From Diplonema papillatum (taxonomy: Eukaryota > Euglenozoa > Diplonemea > Diplonemida > Diplonemidae), in NCBI GenBank assembly GCA_030068145.1, contig JAPJBO010000020.1, positions 558,001 to 622,000 on the forward strand: a stretch of DNA of 64,000 nucleotides. Reading direction: 5' to 3'. Position 1 is the first letter of the stretch; each line of letters starts with the position of its first letter. The notes below the pieces were generated by a model. The model saw nothing but the letters and a program-made list of their open reading frames with translations. It made no database searches and had not been told where the DNA came from. Shown in pieces: positions 1 through 11,640 of the stretch. The position numbers were made by a program, and so were the translations under genes.

Positions 1-1114
1 GTTTCGTCGCCCTAGAGCAGGTCCCGCAATCGTCTCGCAGTGGGCAGCGCACCCAACAGCCCCTGAGTGCGTCGACTACAACTTGGCATTCTGTATCGTG
101 TTTAGATCGTTGTGTGCGTGAGTCAGAACCGCGGTTAATTTCAATTTTTTGAAACTGGCGGCCTCGACAATTTTGTTTGTGCGCACTAGCGGAACTCACC
201 TGCTTTGGAAAGTTTCATGTAGTACGCTGCCAACTACTAATTCTTAGTACCAACAATGCATTGTTAACACAAAAAAGCGCGTGCGTGCTGACAAAAAGGC
301 AGGCGCTTCGTTTTGTTTGTGCGTGCCGGTTGATCGTTTTCCCACTTGTATATATCCCTGTGGATATTCAGGTATTAAAGGAATTCTGACCCACCAAAAC
401 ACGCAGCCTACATCTTTTTAGCGTGCACAACACATTGAAGGGCAACCCGCAAGATTGTTAGTACCAAACATACTCGAAGGGCTCCTCGGGCTTATTTCGA
501 AGGAGAGAAACAATACAACTGCAAAGTGGGGCTTGTTGAACGCCTACGTTGCGATTGCGGAGTCATCGGCATGCTGATGCGTACCACACTATGTCGTATG
601 TAAGCCTCCCGCAGTATTTCAGGTGCTTATACAAGAATTGCGTAGTTTTGTTTTATTCTTTTACTTGTTAGTTGTCGACAACTTGTTTTTGTGTTGAGGT
701 GTCATTCAGATGTAAATCTAAAGCCGCCCACGTCAAATTTTGTTAAGCATTGAGTTCTTTTAAGTACATGAACCACATGGATTAGCATACACTTTGTTAA
801 GCAGCGGCTGCCAAAACTTGCCGTGACACCTAACCACCCAACCCAAGAATAGCAGAGTCGCAGCTCTTAAAAAGGTGTTTTTATTCTTCGCTTTTTCTCA
901 GGGTCAAGAGGAGTCAACTATTCCCTGCAGTATGAGGCTCTTATTATGAGCATTCTTTTGAGCAGGCCGAGTTCCAGGCCTCTCTTCAGGGGTTTCTTCT
1001 TCTTTTTCACCTGGTATGTCTTGAGTTAGGGATCTCCATGTGAAGCACGGACATGTAAACTGTGTCAGTGCCATGATCTTCAGTTTGGTGTTGGTTCGCT
1101 CATTGCTCAGCGGC
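1..1114. repeat. Intergenic repeats (families C, B and G)
   Basis: No gene is visible here. A family C repeat runs about 170-470; its start also occurs at 13593-13690 and 16510-16615, its later part at 39590-39755, and the later part in reverse at 10767-10900. A family B repeat follows at about 472-640. A family G repeat at 742-812 recurs at 12595-12671 and 12996-13052. At 634-650 there is an uninterrupted stretch that matches both flanks of the tyrosine-recombinase element at 40-45 kb, so it serves as an empty-site reference. Confidence 0.7.
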
Positions 1115-3598
1115 TTACATTTTTGGAACACATTGCAATGTCTCGAAAAAAGAAAAAGCACGAACCTGGCTGCGGAGCTTGTTGTAATAGTCGCGGATCT
1201 GCCGCTTGAGGATCTTGCCCGTGTCGCCGCGGGGGAGCGGCTTGTCCGTGAAGAAGATGTTTTCGCGCGGCGGGAGCTTGAAGGACGCGATGTCGCCCGA
1301 TTCGCGGACCACCCGCAGCAGCTCGCCGGCGGACGGGTTCGTCCCGGCCTTCGGGTGGACCAGCAGCCCGACGACCTCGCCCAGACGCTGGTCCTTCAAT
1401 CCGAAGCACGACAGTTCGTGGATCTCCTTGCACCGGGAGAAGAACGCCGACTCGACTTCGGCGCAGCTGATGTTCTCGCCTCCCCGGATGATGATGTCCT
1501 TGGCCCGGTCCATGATGTGCACGTACCGCGCTTCGTCGAGGACGACGATGTCGCCGGTTCTGAACCAACCGTACCCGTGGCCGGGAACTTCGACGATCGC
1601 CTCGTTCGTCGCCTTCTCCTTGTTCCAGTACTTCGGGAGGCACAGCGGTCCCTTCAAAAGCAGCTCGCCTCTCTCGTTCGGCTTCGACAACACACGGCCG
1701 GTTTCCGTGTCGACGACCAACGTATCGACCGTGGGCAACGGCTGCCCCGTGGACGTCGGCCTGCTCAGGAACTCGTCGCCCGTGATCCAACACACAGCGC
1801 CGTTGGTTTCGGTGAGGCCGTAGCCCTGAGCGGGATTGCCGCCCTTGAACCGGTCCTTGACCTTCGTCGCGAGGCTTCCGGGCACGGCGGCTCCGCCTCC
1901 GCTGATGGAGGTCAGGGAGGAGGTGTCGAACTTCGCGAAGTCCTTGTGCTCTATCATGTCCTGCGCCATGGTCGGCACCCCCGTGAAGGCGGTGACGCCC
2001 TCCCTCTCGATCAGGCGCAGGGCCTGCAGTGCGTCCCACTTTTCCATGATCACGACCTTCTTTCCGGTGACGAGGGACGCGAGGAAGATGTGGTGGTTCG
2101 CGGTCACGTGGAACAGCGGCACCGGCAGCAGGCACACTTGCGGCCTCTTGCTCCCCAGGAGCCGGCGCTCGATAACTGACGTGATCAAGACGACACACAT
2201 CTGGGTGATGATACCTGCGACGTGGGAGAGGCATTGCAACATGATCACAGGTTTCTACTCGGGCGGTTCAGTGTCTTCGGCGCATATTATTTGGCTGAAG
2301 AAGAAAGAACCCGCGGAGTAGAGAGATTTGTTTGGTTGATTATCCGTTCTTTTTTTGGGAGCGTTCGCGTGTTCGGACCGAAACGTGAGACTTCCGACAG
2401 GTCAATTCACGTCATAAACACTCTTTTGCGTTTGCTGTGGACTGCGCGAAGGCGAATCACATCTGAAAAGCTCTTTTGAGTTTGCCGTGAATTGCGCGAA
2501 GGTGAATCACGTCACAAGAGCCTTTCGAGTTCGCCGTGAATTGCGCGAAAGCGAATCACGTCATCAAATCATCAAAACATCAAAACTCTTTTGAGTTTTC
2601 CGCGTGAACTGCGCGAAGGCGAATCACGTCATAAATGCTCTTTTGAGTTTGCCGTGAATTGAAGTCAATTCATGTCACAAAAACTCATGGACAGAAGAAG
2701 CCGGGGAGACCCCGGCTGGCGTGTTCGGATAGCACTGACACTATTTCCGGCTGTCCCAGGCCAGGGGCAAAGGAAGGATCCACATCCACCGGAGGTGCGC
2801 CTCGGCCGCTGCAGAGCTGATTGCAGGCTAGTCTTGACAGGCTCCGGCGGCGCGGGGCCCATTATTTTCGAGGGAGAGAGAGGTCAGAAACGGGAGGCAC
2901 ATACCGCGCTGGGTTTGAACGACTCCCTTCGGGTACCCTGTGGTCCCAGACGTGTACATGATCGCAATGATGTCGTCTGGCAACCCGTGGGAAAAAGGCA
3001 TCTTGCTTCCGGCGAAGGCCTTGACTTCATCTTCGTGCTTGCTGCAGACGGAAGGGTCCACGAGGTGGTTGCCACGGACGAGGATCGCCTTGATCTTCAG
3101 CCGCGGGAGGCAGAAGGCGACGCTCTCGAGCCGCCGTTGGTCTGCGAACAACACCTTGGTGCCAGCGTCCTCGAGGCCGTACTCGAGCTCGTGGCCTTTC
3201 CACATGCTGTTCAATGGCACGACGACTGCGCCGATGGCTGTGATGGCGACGTAGGCCTCCATCCATTCGGGGCAGTTTCGCATGCAGATGCCGACTCTGT
3301 CGCCAGTCTTCACGCCGTGCTTCTCCTGGAGGCAGGCGCTGAGGGCCGCGGCGCGGTGGTAGAACTGGCCGAACGTCAGCCGCTCGTCGTTGAAGATCGC
3401 GAACTCCTCCCGCTGGAACGCGAGGAACGTGCGGTCGTACAGCTGGCGCAGCGTCCCGGGGGACCGCCTGAACACCGTGCCCTTCACCACCCGCTCCCGG
3501 CCGTCGTAGCCCGTCTTCCACTCGCCCGGGCCCATCTCGAACGGGCCCCCTGGTCCACACAGCTCCATGAGCACCTTCTGCTTTGCTTCTGCCGCCAT
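1115..3598 (-). CDS. Acyl-CoA synthetase (AMP-binding, ANL superfamily), two exons
   Basis: Predicted to activate a fatty or other carboxylic acid as acyl-AMP and then acyl-CoA; substrate and compartment cannot be read. Exon 1 is 3598-2905 and exon 2 is 2214-1115. The intron starts GTATGT and ends CGCAG; it is phase 1 and restores a Gly after QTQR. The joined protein is about 597 aa, normal for the family. Motifs in order: P-loop YTSGTTGYPKGV near residue 215, GYGLTETN, GWFRTGD, the hinge region DRAKDIIIRGGENI, and the C-terminal catalytic Lys motif PRGDTGKILK. The ATG at 3598 is the first Met of the conserved reading frame; further upstream the frame only encodes a GT microsatellite. A possible donor (GTTCGT) after KLRSQ near position 1150 could add a final exon, so the last ~15 residues and any peroxisomal signal are uncertain. 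Confidence 0.9.
2215..2904 (-). other. Intron 1 of the acyl-CoA synthetase, with a minisatellite
   Basis: The GT-AG intron contains about four imperfect copies of a roughly 60-bp unit (about 2405-2665), each holding GTGAATTGCGCGAAGG followed by GAATCACGTCA. No ORF here resembles a known protein. Confidence 0.7.
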
Positions 3599-3679
3599 TA
3601 GATTGGACAAAAGTGCTTGCGGAGAGTAGAGGAGGTGTGTGTGTGTGTGTGTGTTTGTAAGGAACGGAGGCACCTAGAT

Positions 3680-3720
3680 AAAGTTCACTTGAAATACCGG
3701 GGGTTTAGGGTCTCCACGTT
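3680..3720 (-). promoter_or_regulatory. Exon-proximal element D, upstream of the acyl-CoA synthetase
   Basis: Read in the gene's direction it is an AGACCCTAAA block followed by CCCCCGGTATTTCAAGTGAA. It ends about 80 nt before the ATG. Related sequences lie upstream of the COMM, SET/MYND and Sel1 exons and of exon 2 of the giant gene. It may be part of the trans-splicing/5' UTR region or a promoter; function is inferred only from position. Confidence 0.4.
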
Positions 3721-5008
3721 TCTGCTTGGGACTTTGTACACAATCAACTTGCCAGGAAACTACGAGGTGAATTCCATGTTCTGTTGATACCAATGCGAAA
3801 ACACATACCTACACGGTAGTCCAGCTTCGAAAGGACTGGAGTCAAAGCTGGAGTTAGCAAAGCGGGTGCCACACTCGCTCTTCGGATGTGACTCGGGCAC
3901 GTACCTCTACAATACTGTCATCACATGTTGCTTAACTTTTTTCACATGCAACGACGTGTTGCGAGTGGGTAGTCATACACAATTGGTCACATGCTAGATA
4001 ACAAGTCGTGTAGTCTACTACATCCCCAGAATGGTTGCTAAGCCAGGTTGCCGGCGATAGAGAGGAGAAGAGAGACGGGGAGTTTCCGGTCTCCTCACTT
4101 GTCTGCGTGCTGGTATGGCGGGCGTAAGTCGCTCCGAAGGCGCGCTGCTGGTGGCGGCTCTGCTACAGTGAACGGCGGCGCCGGAGTTGGCGCTGCAGCG
4201 GGCGCTCTGGCCGGCGGGTGAGCTCGGAAGAATGAAGGGAAACGGCACAGCTTTCGCTCGACTGGAAAATGAGAAGATGCCGGGGGGGAACACCGCCCCG
4301 TTATGTTCGTGTCCCACACTCCCCCCCTCCCTCCTTTGCGTCGCGCGCGTGATTGCCCTCGGTGCCTTTCTTTGCCATTCTTTTTCCACGCTCGGCGGCC
4401 CGAGTGGCAGCTCGAAACGGAAGTAAAAAAACGAAACCCCCCCGTCCGAAAGGTTCTGTGGGCGGTCACTACGAGGAGTTGCTGCTCGCCGGATGGAGAT
4501 CCCTCCCCCCCGTAGAGGTCTCAAACGAAGACTTTCGTCTCGGGTCAAGAGGCGAGCGCAAGATGGTTGAAAGCACAGTTTTCGCAAGCTTTCTCGCAAG
4601 CATTCATTGCGGGCGGCAAAGCTTGAAAACGAACATGCATCCTACAACTTTATATACGTGACACGACGGTACTTGGTGGTAAGGTTGACTCGAGGGTCCC
4701 AGAGCCCATCGCTCGGTTCAGGAAGTCAAGTGCTCTCTTGGTGAGAGTCAGGTCGCCGACTGGTCTACTTTTCGGAGGTTTCCTCCTTCAAGTGGCCAAG
4801 CGTGAAGAAGAAGTTCCTCAATAGTAGCTGCGAGCAAATACCCACAGCGACGATTGCGACAAGCCTCCACAAAGAGGAGCTAGAGGGCCGTCTGGTGGAT
4901 GCACCACACGAAGGTGGTTGGGGACTGGTGAGGCCGGAAGAGGCATCCCCTCGCCAACAGACGCCGACAAAAGCATCGCAAGAGAAGCGGGGCGCCAGCA
5001 GAGGCGGA
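3721..5008. repeat. Intergenic, contains a family A repeat
   Basis: A family A repeat lies at about 4040-4180, marked by AGTTTCCGGTCTCCTC and a GGCGGGCGTAAGTCGCTCC block. It recurs at 14340-14480, 16620-16765, 29430-29592 and 58020-58135, always in plus orientation. Several ORFs pass through it on both strands but none resembles a protein family. Confidence 0.5.
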
Positions 5009-7351
5009 CTACGACTCTTTCTGCCACTGGGCGTTGCGCGCCATTTCGCCCTCCTTGGCGATCGACTTTTCGATGCGTCGGCGGATCCCGGTCGTGGTGG
5101 TGTCGCTCTTCTGCAGCGAGCTGAGCGGCGGCCGGTAGTTGACCGACGAGTAGTGGAACAAGTCCCAGTTCTTCCAGAAGTTCTCGTAGTCGCCATACCC
5201 GCTTGTGAACGGCGCACCCGCAAACGGCGGAACGTCCCCACCGTGCAAGGGAAGCGCTTGAGACGAGTACTGTGGAAGAGGTGTGTGCGGGAATGAGGGG
5301 GGGGGAGAGAGAGAACTCATCAAAACAAGTTAAAGGGTGTGGGCCTCCACCGTCAGGTGGGCCAGGCTAGCTTCGGGGTGGCTCCCTGGGAAGGACAGGG
5401 ACGGGGACACGCCCCAGCAGTCCCAGAGCCTCCCCACCCACCTGTATGTGTTCTCGTGGTCATCGCTACCGCTGACCCTTCCCGAGAGAGAGAGAACTCA
5501 TCAAAACAAGTCAAAGGGTGTGGGCCTCCACCGTCAGGTGGGCCAGGCTAGCTTCGGGGTGGCTCCCTGGGAGGTGGATGCCTGTTCTTGATTACAGTCA
5601 ATGGATGCCCAGTGGATGCCTGTTCTTGATTAGAGTCAATGAAAATGGATGCCCAGTGGATGCCTGTTCTTGATCACACAGTGGATGCCTGCTCTTGATT
5701 AGAGTCAATGGATGCCCAGTGGATGCCTGTTCTTGTTCTTGATCAGAGTCAATGGATGCCCAGTGGATGCCGGTTCTTGTTCTTGATCAGAGTCAATGGA
5801 TGCCCAGTGGATGTCTGTTCTTTGATTACAGCCAATGGATGCCCAGTGGATGTCTGTTCTTGATTACAGTCAATGGATGCCCAGCGGGTGCCTGTTCTTG
5901 GTTTCAGTCAAGTATCCGATATGTCAAGTGAAACCATACCTTGTCTTCGCCACCGGAGGCCACGGACATCTCGTTTCTGTGGAACGGGCGGACGAACCCA
6001 CCCATGAAACCGTCTCCCGCACCGAGGGAGTCGGGAGGAGGATTCGAACCCGCTTCTTGGAAGATGGACCTGGTCTCGTCCAGGTACAAACGCCCCGGGA
6101 CCGCTTGCGTGTCGGTTCCCACGGTGTAAGGGAAGACTTCATTCTGCCACCGCTCCTCCATGCGGCGCCGGGTGTGCACGGCCAGCTGGTTCTTCTTCTC
6201 GAACTCCGATTCACGGTGCTCCTTCTTCATCCGCACGTACTTCGCGATCTCCTTGACATCACTCTTCCAGCGCGCTTCGTGGTCGACTGGCTCCGGCGCC
6301 GGCTCGTCTCGCATCCACAAATACGGCGTCCACTTGCCTTGCACCGACGCTGTGTGCGTTTCGATCACAGCGGCCTGATGCGGCCTTGCATCGACATCGT
6401 TGCACGTGTTGCGCATTTCATGCACGAACGAATTGATGCTCTCCGCACTGTACCGGCGCACAGCCCACGTCTGCGCCGTTCCGTTGAGCCAGTACCCGAC
6501 CAATCGAGGGAACCGCTGTGTGGTGCATGTGTTTTTGTGTTTCCGACGATCCCGTGCGGGCGAACAGATTGGTGTCTTTCGACGTTTTGTGCTTGTGAGG
6601 ATTCAGGTTTTTTCCCGGTCGTCTCATGCTCGTATGAAATCGCAGATCTTGGATGATTGATGATTGTAAGAGACCCGACGAATACCTAACACTTGTTGGT
6701 AATATTCTAGCGTTTATTGTGGTTTAGAGGTTCGGTGTTGTTTTAGGGTCTCCGGTTGACCATTGAGGCTGTGAGGCGGGTATGCCTATACACTATAACT
6801 ACGGCTAGCCATGTTTGTAAGTGTTGCGACCGACACCAAGAAGAAACTCGCTTTGAATTTAGAATTCAACAGACTCAGACGCACGTTCTACGAGCACCGA
6901 GGAGACTTCAGGCGAAGTCAGTTCAAAACACTTTTTGAGTTGGCGGGTCTGCAGCTTCTTTCGAATATGCTGGCTGCTAGAACTCGACGAGATATGCTTC
7001 AAAGCGGCTACACACACACACAACACACGCACACACTCACAGTGTCAACTTGAGGCAAGCAAACTTAATTTTGTCTGAGTGTCTCGGAAGGATGAAAATT
7101 GGCGCTCGTTGGAAGCGACGTGTGGCGCACGGTATGCACTCAATATAGAAAGAGCATACGTGATCGCCGTTCACCTCTGCGGGGTCTTCCACGGTCTTCA
7201 GCTCAACTTTGATCTCAGGATTCCGCTGCTGGAAGCTCGGCAGGAACTCATCGACCCACGTCTTCATCCCGCCGTGCATGCGGTCCCAGTGCTTGACATC
7301 TGGACGATACCAGATCTTGATGTGTCGGAGATGCCGGATCCCGTTCTGCAT
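5009..7351 (-). CDS. mL43: Mitochondrial large-subunit ribosomal protein mL43, three exons
   Basis: A structural protein of the mitochondrial ribosome large subunit with the thioredoxin-like L51/S25/CI-B8 fold. Exons are 7351-7160, 6515-5940 and 5269-5009. Both introns are GT-AG (GTATGC...CACAG and GTATGG...CACAG) and phase 0. The product is about 342 aa, versus roughly 160-215 aa in animals. The fold spans about residues 1-100: NGIRHLRHIKIWY at the start, then FLPSFQQRNPEIKVEL, then GYWLNGTAQTWAVRR, which straddles exon 1/2 and corresponds to the conserved strand followed by N-G. SVQGKWTPYLW follows, then a charged ~190-residue extension, which I infer to be lineage-specific. The ATG at 7351 is the last Met before the conserved NG; AG sites about 50 nt upstream could take a spliced leader. 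No cleavable presequence is obvious. Confidence 0.85.
5270..5939 (-). other. Intron 2 of mL43, with minisatellites
   Basis: Two arrays fill the intron. A unit beginning AAAGGGTGTGGGCCTCCACC appears at about 5331 and 5512. A ~38-40 bp unit containing GGATGCCCAGTGGATGCC is repeated about eight times at 5575-5890. Confidence 0.7.
6516..7159 (-). other. Intron 1 of mL43, with an element D core
   Basis: A GT-AG intron of 644 nt. At 6741-6770, in sense orientation, it contains GGTCAACCGGAGACCCTAAA, nearly the same as the block upstream of other exons. A short CA-rich microsatellite lies close to the donor at about 7010-7030. Confidence 0.6.
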
Positions 7352-8786
7352 GCCTCCGACCCCCCAACCCAACCCTCACTGTTTACCTTGGGAAGTTGAA
7401 ATGGTAGCCACAAGCGCAGCTGGCACTGGTCTGGGCTCGAAAGAAGCCTGTGTGTTGACTCCCCCGGAGTAGTGATGAAGGCATATTCTGCAAACAAGCC
7501 CGGAGTACCTCATTACAGGCAGCAGTCGGATCTAGCGAATTCTTTAGCACACTAGAAAAAAGGCTGCGCTGACCGTTCTTTTCTCGCCCGCAAGCCAAGA
7601 AGGAGGCCGCTACGTCCTAGTCGAAGCCGGCTTCCACATAACCTCGACAGCTATTCGCTTTCTTCTGGTATACCTGCTATTTTAACTGCTGAGCAAAATG
7701 CCTCGGCTTCCAAATCTCCGATAACCGAGGCCGGGGAGAGGAGGCAACACGTGCTTTAAAAAACACCGTTTCACATCTGCACCGTGTTTCGGTCCCTGCA
7801 GCCACAGACACATGCGGTCCATCAGCGCGCGACCCGGTTGGGCAGTTCTTGCTGGTTTCTGCCATTTCACTCACACACATCTGTGCGTATGTATTCGCGG
7901 TTCACTTCAGCGAGCGGCGTTTATTCTGCTTCAGCGGAACGGGCCCTCTTCCGGAAACCCAGGAACAGATGTGTGAATCGCCTCGTGCCCGTACACAGCG
8001 GAAGCTGCAGGCAGGCAGGTGGCGGAAAGGAACAACAATTGACAGCTACACTCGGTGCCGCCCGTACTCACGAAAAGGGAAGTATTGCAAGAACATGCTT
8101 GGAATGGTTATGTGCTCAACACCGCGCTGGCCCTATCTCCATCCACACAGTGTTTCGGTCCTTTGAGCACCCACACCGGACGCATTCGGCGGGAACCTGG
8201 GTGTCTCAACAGAGCACAGGAAGAATCTCGGGGGGAAGGACCCTGTGCAATCAGTTACAAAACTCATGGCGCTCGCCCTACTAGTGACTGCAACTCGCTA
8301 CAACGCACTGACAGGTGGACCATCAGCATAAACCGGAGTGTCTGCAGGCGATGTGAGTCTCGTTTGTCGGGCAACTGCGGCACAGCCAGGACCCCCGCCA
8401 GGACCTGAAGTGCCTCCACGGAGCAATCAGCTGGAAAACTCATGGTGCCCGCCTTGTGACTGCAACTCGCTGGAACGCACTGACCGAGTGTCTGCAGACA
8501 AGACAGCGGTTGTCGGGCAGTTGTCAGCCAGGGCCACCATGGCATGGCACCACGGGGCTGCGTGTCTCAACCCACGAGAAGCTGTCTACCGACTGGGCCC
8601 GAAGTGCCTCCACGGTGCCTGCCTTGTGACTGCAACTCATTAGAACGCACTGACTGAGTGTTTGCAGTAAGGACTGCGGTTGTCGAGCAGCTGTCAGCAG
8701 CCAGGACTACCGTGGCAGCCTGTCAGCAGCCAGGACTGCCCATGGCACCGCGAGGCATAAGGAAAGAAGCTGCGGGGCTGCGAGTC
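7352..8786. other. Intergenic with a degenerate tandem repeat
   Basis: At about 8275-8730 a unit of roughly 170 bp is repeated three times, imperfectly; each copy has GTGACTGCAACTC followed by AACGCACTGAC. Nothing protein-like is seen at 7352-8275. Confidence 0.4.
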
Positions 8787-9821
8787 TCAGCTCACGAGAA
8801 GCTCTCTCCCGAAGAACCCGAAGTGACGCCCCACCGTCACTCTGCCTACGGGGAGCTTGTGCACGTTGCTCGCCGCCGCGCTCCGGCGCGCGAGGATGCT
8901 TTTGACCGAGTACACGTCTTCCCGCCCCGGCGGCACCGACGCCGCCCGCGGCGGCGTGCAGACCTCGCGGAACCCGTCGCGGTTCGACACCGACGGCAGC
9001 TGGGGCCGCTGTCCGGCGAGCGTCACGTAGCGGCCGGGCCGCACGCGGGAGGACAACCTCTTCGGGTAGAAGAACGGCCGCGGCGACGCGTTGCGCGAGT
9101 ACGGATCCGGGTCGCCGCCCGAGAGGTGGAGGAGCGGGATCCCAGGCAGCCTTTCGCACCCGAGTTCGCCGTTTCCGTCGGAAGCCGGCGTGTCCCCGCC
9201 AAGCAACACCAGCAGGTCGTCCCAAGGCCCGGGACTGCCGGCAGCGGCGCCGGCCGCCGCCTTCCCGTGCGCTCCGCCTCCTTCCGGCGTCCGGGCGCGT
9301 GCCGGAGACCCCGCCCCTTGCCGCTTACTACCCCCTGCCAGCGCCCGCACCGGTTTTTCCCCCTTCCCACTCCCCACATTATTCCGGACCGACTCCTCGT
9401 CGGCTTCCGACCCGCCGCGGCCCTGCCACGGGCCCAGCCCCGTCAGCGGCTCTGCCGCCGACGGAGTGCCGCCGCCCCGCTTTTTCCGCCGGGGCGAGCC
9501 TCTGGGCTTGCGGACTGCGCTGCGCGGGTTGTTCGAAGGCGGCTGGCCGCGCGCCGTCGACGGCGGGGGTTGGGTCTTGGGCCCGGGCTTGCCGGGCTGC
9601 GGGGCGCGGCGGGGTTTTTTCGCCTTGCGCTTGCCGGCGGGCGGCGCCCGCTTGGCTGCGGGCGACTTAGGTCGGTCGCTGTCGTGGGTGTGCAGGTCGC
9701 GGCTGTACAGAAGGTCGCTGGCAAGGTCCTCCGCGCCGTGGAGCAGGGACGCATGGAGAGGCGGCTCGCAGGCGCCCTTGGCCTCCTGCATGGACTCCGG
9801 GCAGCGCCGTCCCCCCCGCAT
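8787..9821 (-). CDS. Hypothetical basic, disordered protein
   Basis: Not recognised. About 344 aa from the ATG at 9821; the open frame continues upstream to 9902 but only from a TTG, and an AG acceptor (CTGCTCTAG) lies just 5' of the chosen ATG. Residues about 40-200 are rich in Lys, Arg, Pro, Ala and Gly with NLS-like clusters (KRKAKKPRR, PRRKKRGGG), suggesting a nuclear or nucleic-acid-binding protein. The C-terminal third is less biased and holds GDPDPYSRNASPRPFFYPKR and a DVYSVKSILARR segment. A possible donor (GTAGGC) after HKLP near position 8850 means a further exon may replace the last residues. Codon bias supports coding on this strand; function unknown. Confidence 0.5.
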   Translation of the reverse strand: MRGGRRCPESMQEAKGACEPPLHASLLHGAEDLASDLLYSRDLHTHDSDRPKSPAAKRAPPAGKRKAKKPRRAPQPGKPGPKTQPPPSTARGQPPSNNPRSAVRKPRGSPRRKKRGGGTPSAAEPLTGLGPWQGRGGSEADEESVRNNVGSGKGEKPVRALAGGSKRQGAGSPARARTPEGGGAHGKAAAGAAAGSPGPWDDLLVLLGGDTPASDGNGELGCERLPGIPLLHLSGGDPDPYSRNASPRPFFYPKRLSSRVRPGRYVTLAGQRPQLPSVSNRDGFREVCTPPRAASVPPGREDVYSVKSILARRSAAASNVHKLPVGRVTVGRHFGFFGRELLVS

Positions 9822-9902
9822 GGCCGTGTTTCTAGAGCAGATTGCGAAGGAGATCCGCTGGAATCCTGCCGAACTCTCCCTCTCCTCGAACAGCCTAGCC
9901 AA

Positions 9903-11336
9903 GGTCTAAAGTCCTACTTTAGACCTTGGCTACTTTAGACTCCCGCCCCCCAACTACACGTTGTCAGACAAGGTGTAGTTGGGCTAGCACGAGCCCCCAG
10001 CAGGACACACGAATCCTCGGAGGGTTCCCTCGTGCAGTTTGCGCGGTGGGGGGGAAAACAACCCCGCGATCGCCCGCGCTGCCACAAATGAAACGAGATC
10101 CCCTGCGACTCTAGTGGGTTCACAACGAGCGTTCTTCACGAGGAGAAGGAACCCTGGCCCTTTGCAGTCCAGTGTGTTTCACAACGAGAAGTAATCCTGA
10201 CCCCTCTCTACTGCTCTCAGCGTGTCCACGTCGAGTTGAGAAGGAGGACAGATTCCTGTTGTGTTCGCATCTAGGAAGTTGTAACAGGAGACCGAGTTAC
10301 TTCTTCCACGCTTGCCCGCGTTGTCACCGTCGGGAGCTCATACGAACCATGGCTTCACGATCACAGCGGAAACCGCTGAATGTTATGTTTGCCTTGAGTC
10401 TCTGAGGGTGCAGGTGCTTTCTTCTGGATAGTTGTTGAGGAATTGAAACGGACCGGGCAGAGAGAAATTGAGGACGGCACTGCAGGTGTGGCTATGCGGT
10501 CTCCGGTGAACCTATAATTCAGGGTGGTGGCATCGACACTTTTGTTGATTCTGCCAGGCTCTTAATGCGTAGATCCATCCGGAGTGTGGTCGACCAAGCC
10601 AGACCCGAGAACCCTTCTTGACTCTCCTGGCGTGGTCGTGAACGGCTGGGTGGCCGTCGCTATCGATGGTCAATGACATCAGCATCCTCGGCCCTGGGAT
10701 CGGTAGTTTTTGAACAGAACTGAATAAATGTTGGCCCCGCTTTGTCACAGCGGATTGCTTTTCTTTTTAGTACTAAGAATCTCGCGGGTTGCCCTTCAAT
10801 GTATTGTGCAGCGTGTTTTGGTGGTGTTGATCAGAATTCCCTGAAAATGACACAGGATAAACACAAGTGGGAAAACGATCAACTGGCATGCACAAACAAA
10901 AATGAAGCGCCTGTCGTTTTCAGCATAGGCAACGTGTCAGTCACCGCGGCCCCAGATGCGTAGTTTCGAAGTGGTGACACGTCAGGCGATCAGGGTCAGG
11001 ATGCATAAATCTGGACATTGACGAGCTGTTCCGCAGCAAAAGAATGTGAAAGAGCTACGAAAAGATCAGCTGTACCACACCTCGGCGCACCGGAGCGATG
11101 ACGGTGAAAACCGCCTAACGCTGCGCAGCGCTGACTTGACGGATACTTGCTATCAAAGAAAGTGGGCTTAACGATCGCCGACGTGCAAAGAGGGTGTGGA
11201 AAGTGGAAAGCGGGTGTGCTGCAACCCTTACGCGTGTAAATCCACACCCGAAAAGTGGTGTGACATCCGTTTTTTGAACTCCAGTATAAGCAACGCAAAA
11301 GGGATCACCCGAGACGCAGCACGGCGGGTCCTTGTT
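9903..11336. repeat. Intergenic, family C repeat in reverse
   Basis: A reverse copy of the family C repeat lies at about 10767-10900. A possible weak element D core (GGTTCACCGGAGACCG, reverse strand) is near 10496-10512. I see no gene. Confidence 0.45.
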
Positions 11337-11640
11337 TCACCTTGAAAACTGGACCCAGTGGCAGAGGTCGGCGAGTACTACTGCTGCGATGCCAGCAGAG
11401 CACTGGTTAGGCAGACGCTGCACCCAGCTTCGGGGGGTCACCTCAGATTTGGCTGCGAGGTCCGGGTTAGCTTTCAGCTGCCTTTCCAGCTTTCGGAGGA
11501 GAGTGGGAACGACGTCGACCATCTCGTCGTAGATGGAGGACAACGACCGGTTTTTCTGCGCGGCCTCAAGCAGTGCGACGACGCCAAGCGACGCAAAGGG
11601 GTTGTCCGAGAGGCGCAGCGTCGTGACAGACGGCATGGCA
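11337..11640 (-). pseudogene. Partial copy of the LRR gene (3' end)
   Basis: This duplicates the last ~60 codons of the leucine-rich-repeat gene plus its 3' flank: SVTTLRLSDNPFASLGVVALLEA is shared, then the reading diverges after AAKSE. It has no 5' part and joins the 47-bp tandem array at 11623. The shared flank CAGTGGCAGAGGTCGGCGA at 11354 and 11817 marks the duplication boundary. Confidence 0.75.

Noticed and set aside
1040..2179. Plus-strand ORF (379 aa) opposite the acyl-CoA synthetase
   Set aside because: The minus strand carries all the AMP-binding motifs; this frame is an antisense shadow.
6418..6627. Alternative first exon of mL43 near the element D core
   Set aside because: It lacks the N-terminal half of the L51/S25 fold, which exon 7351-7160 supplies in the correct phase.
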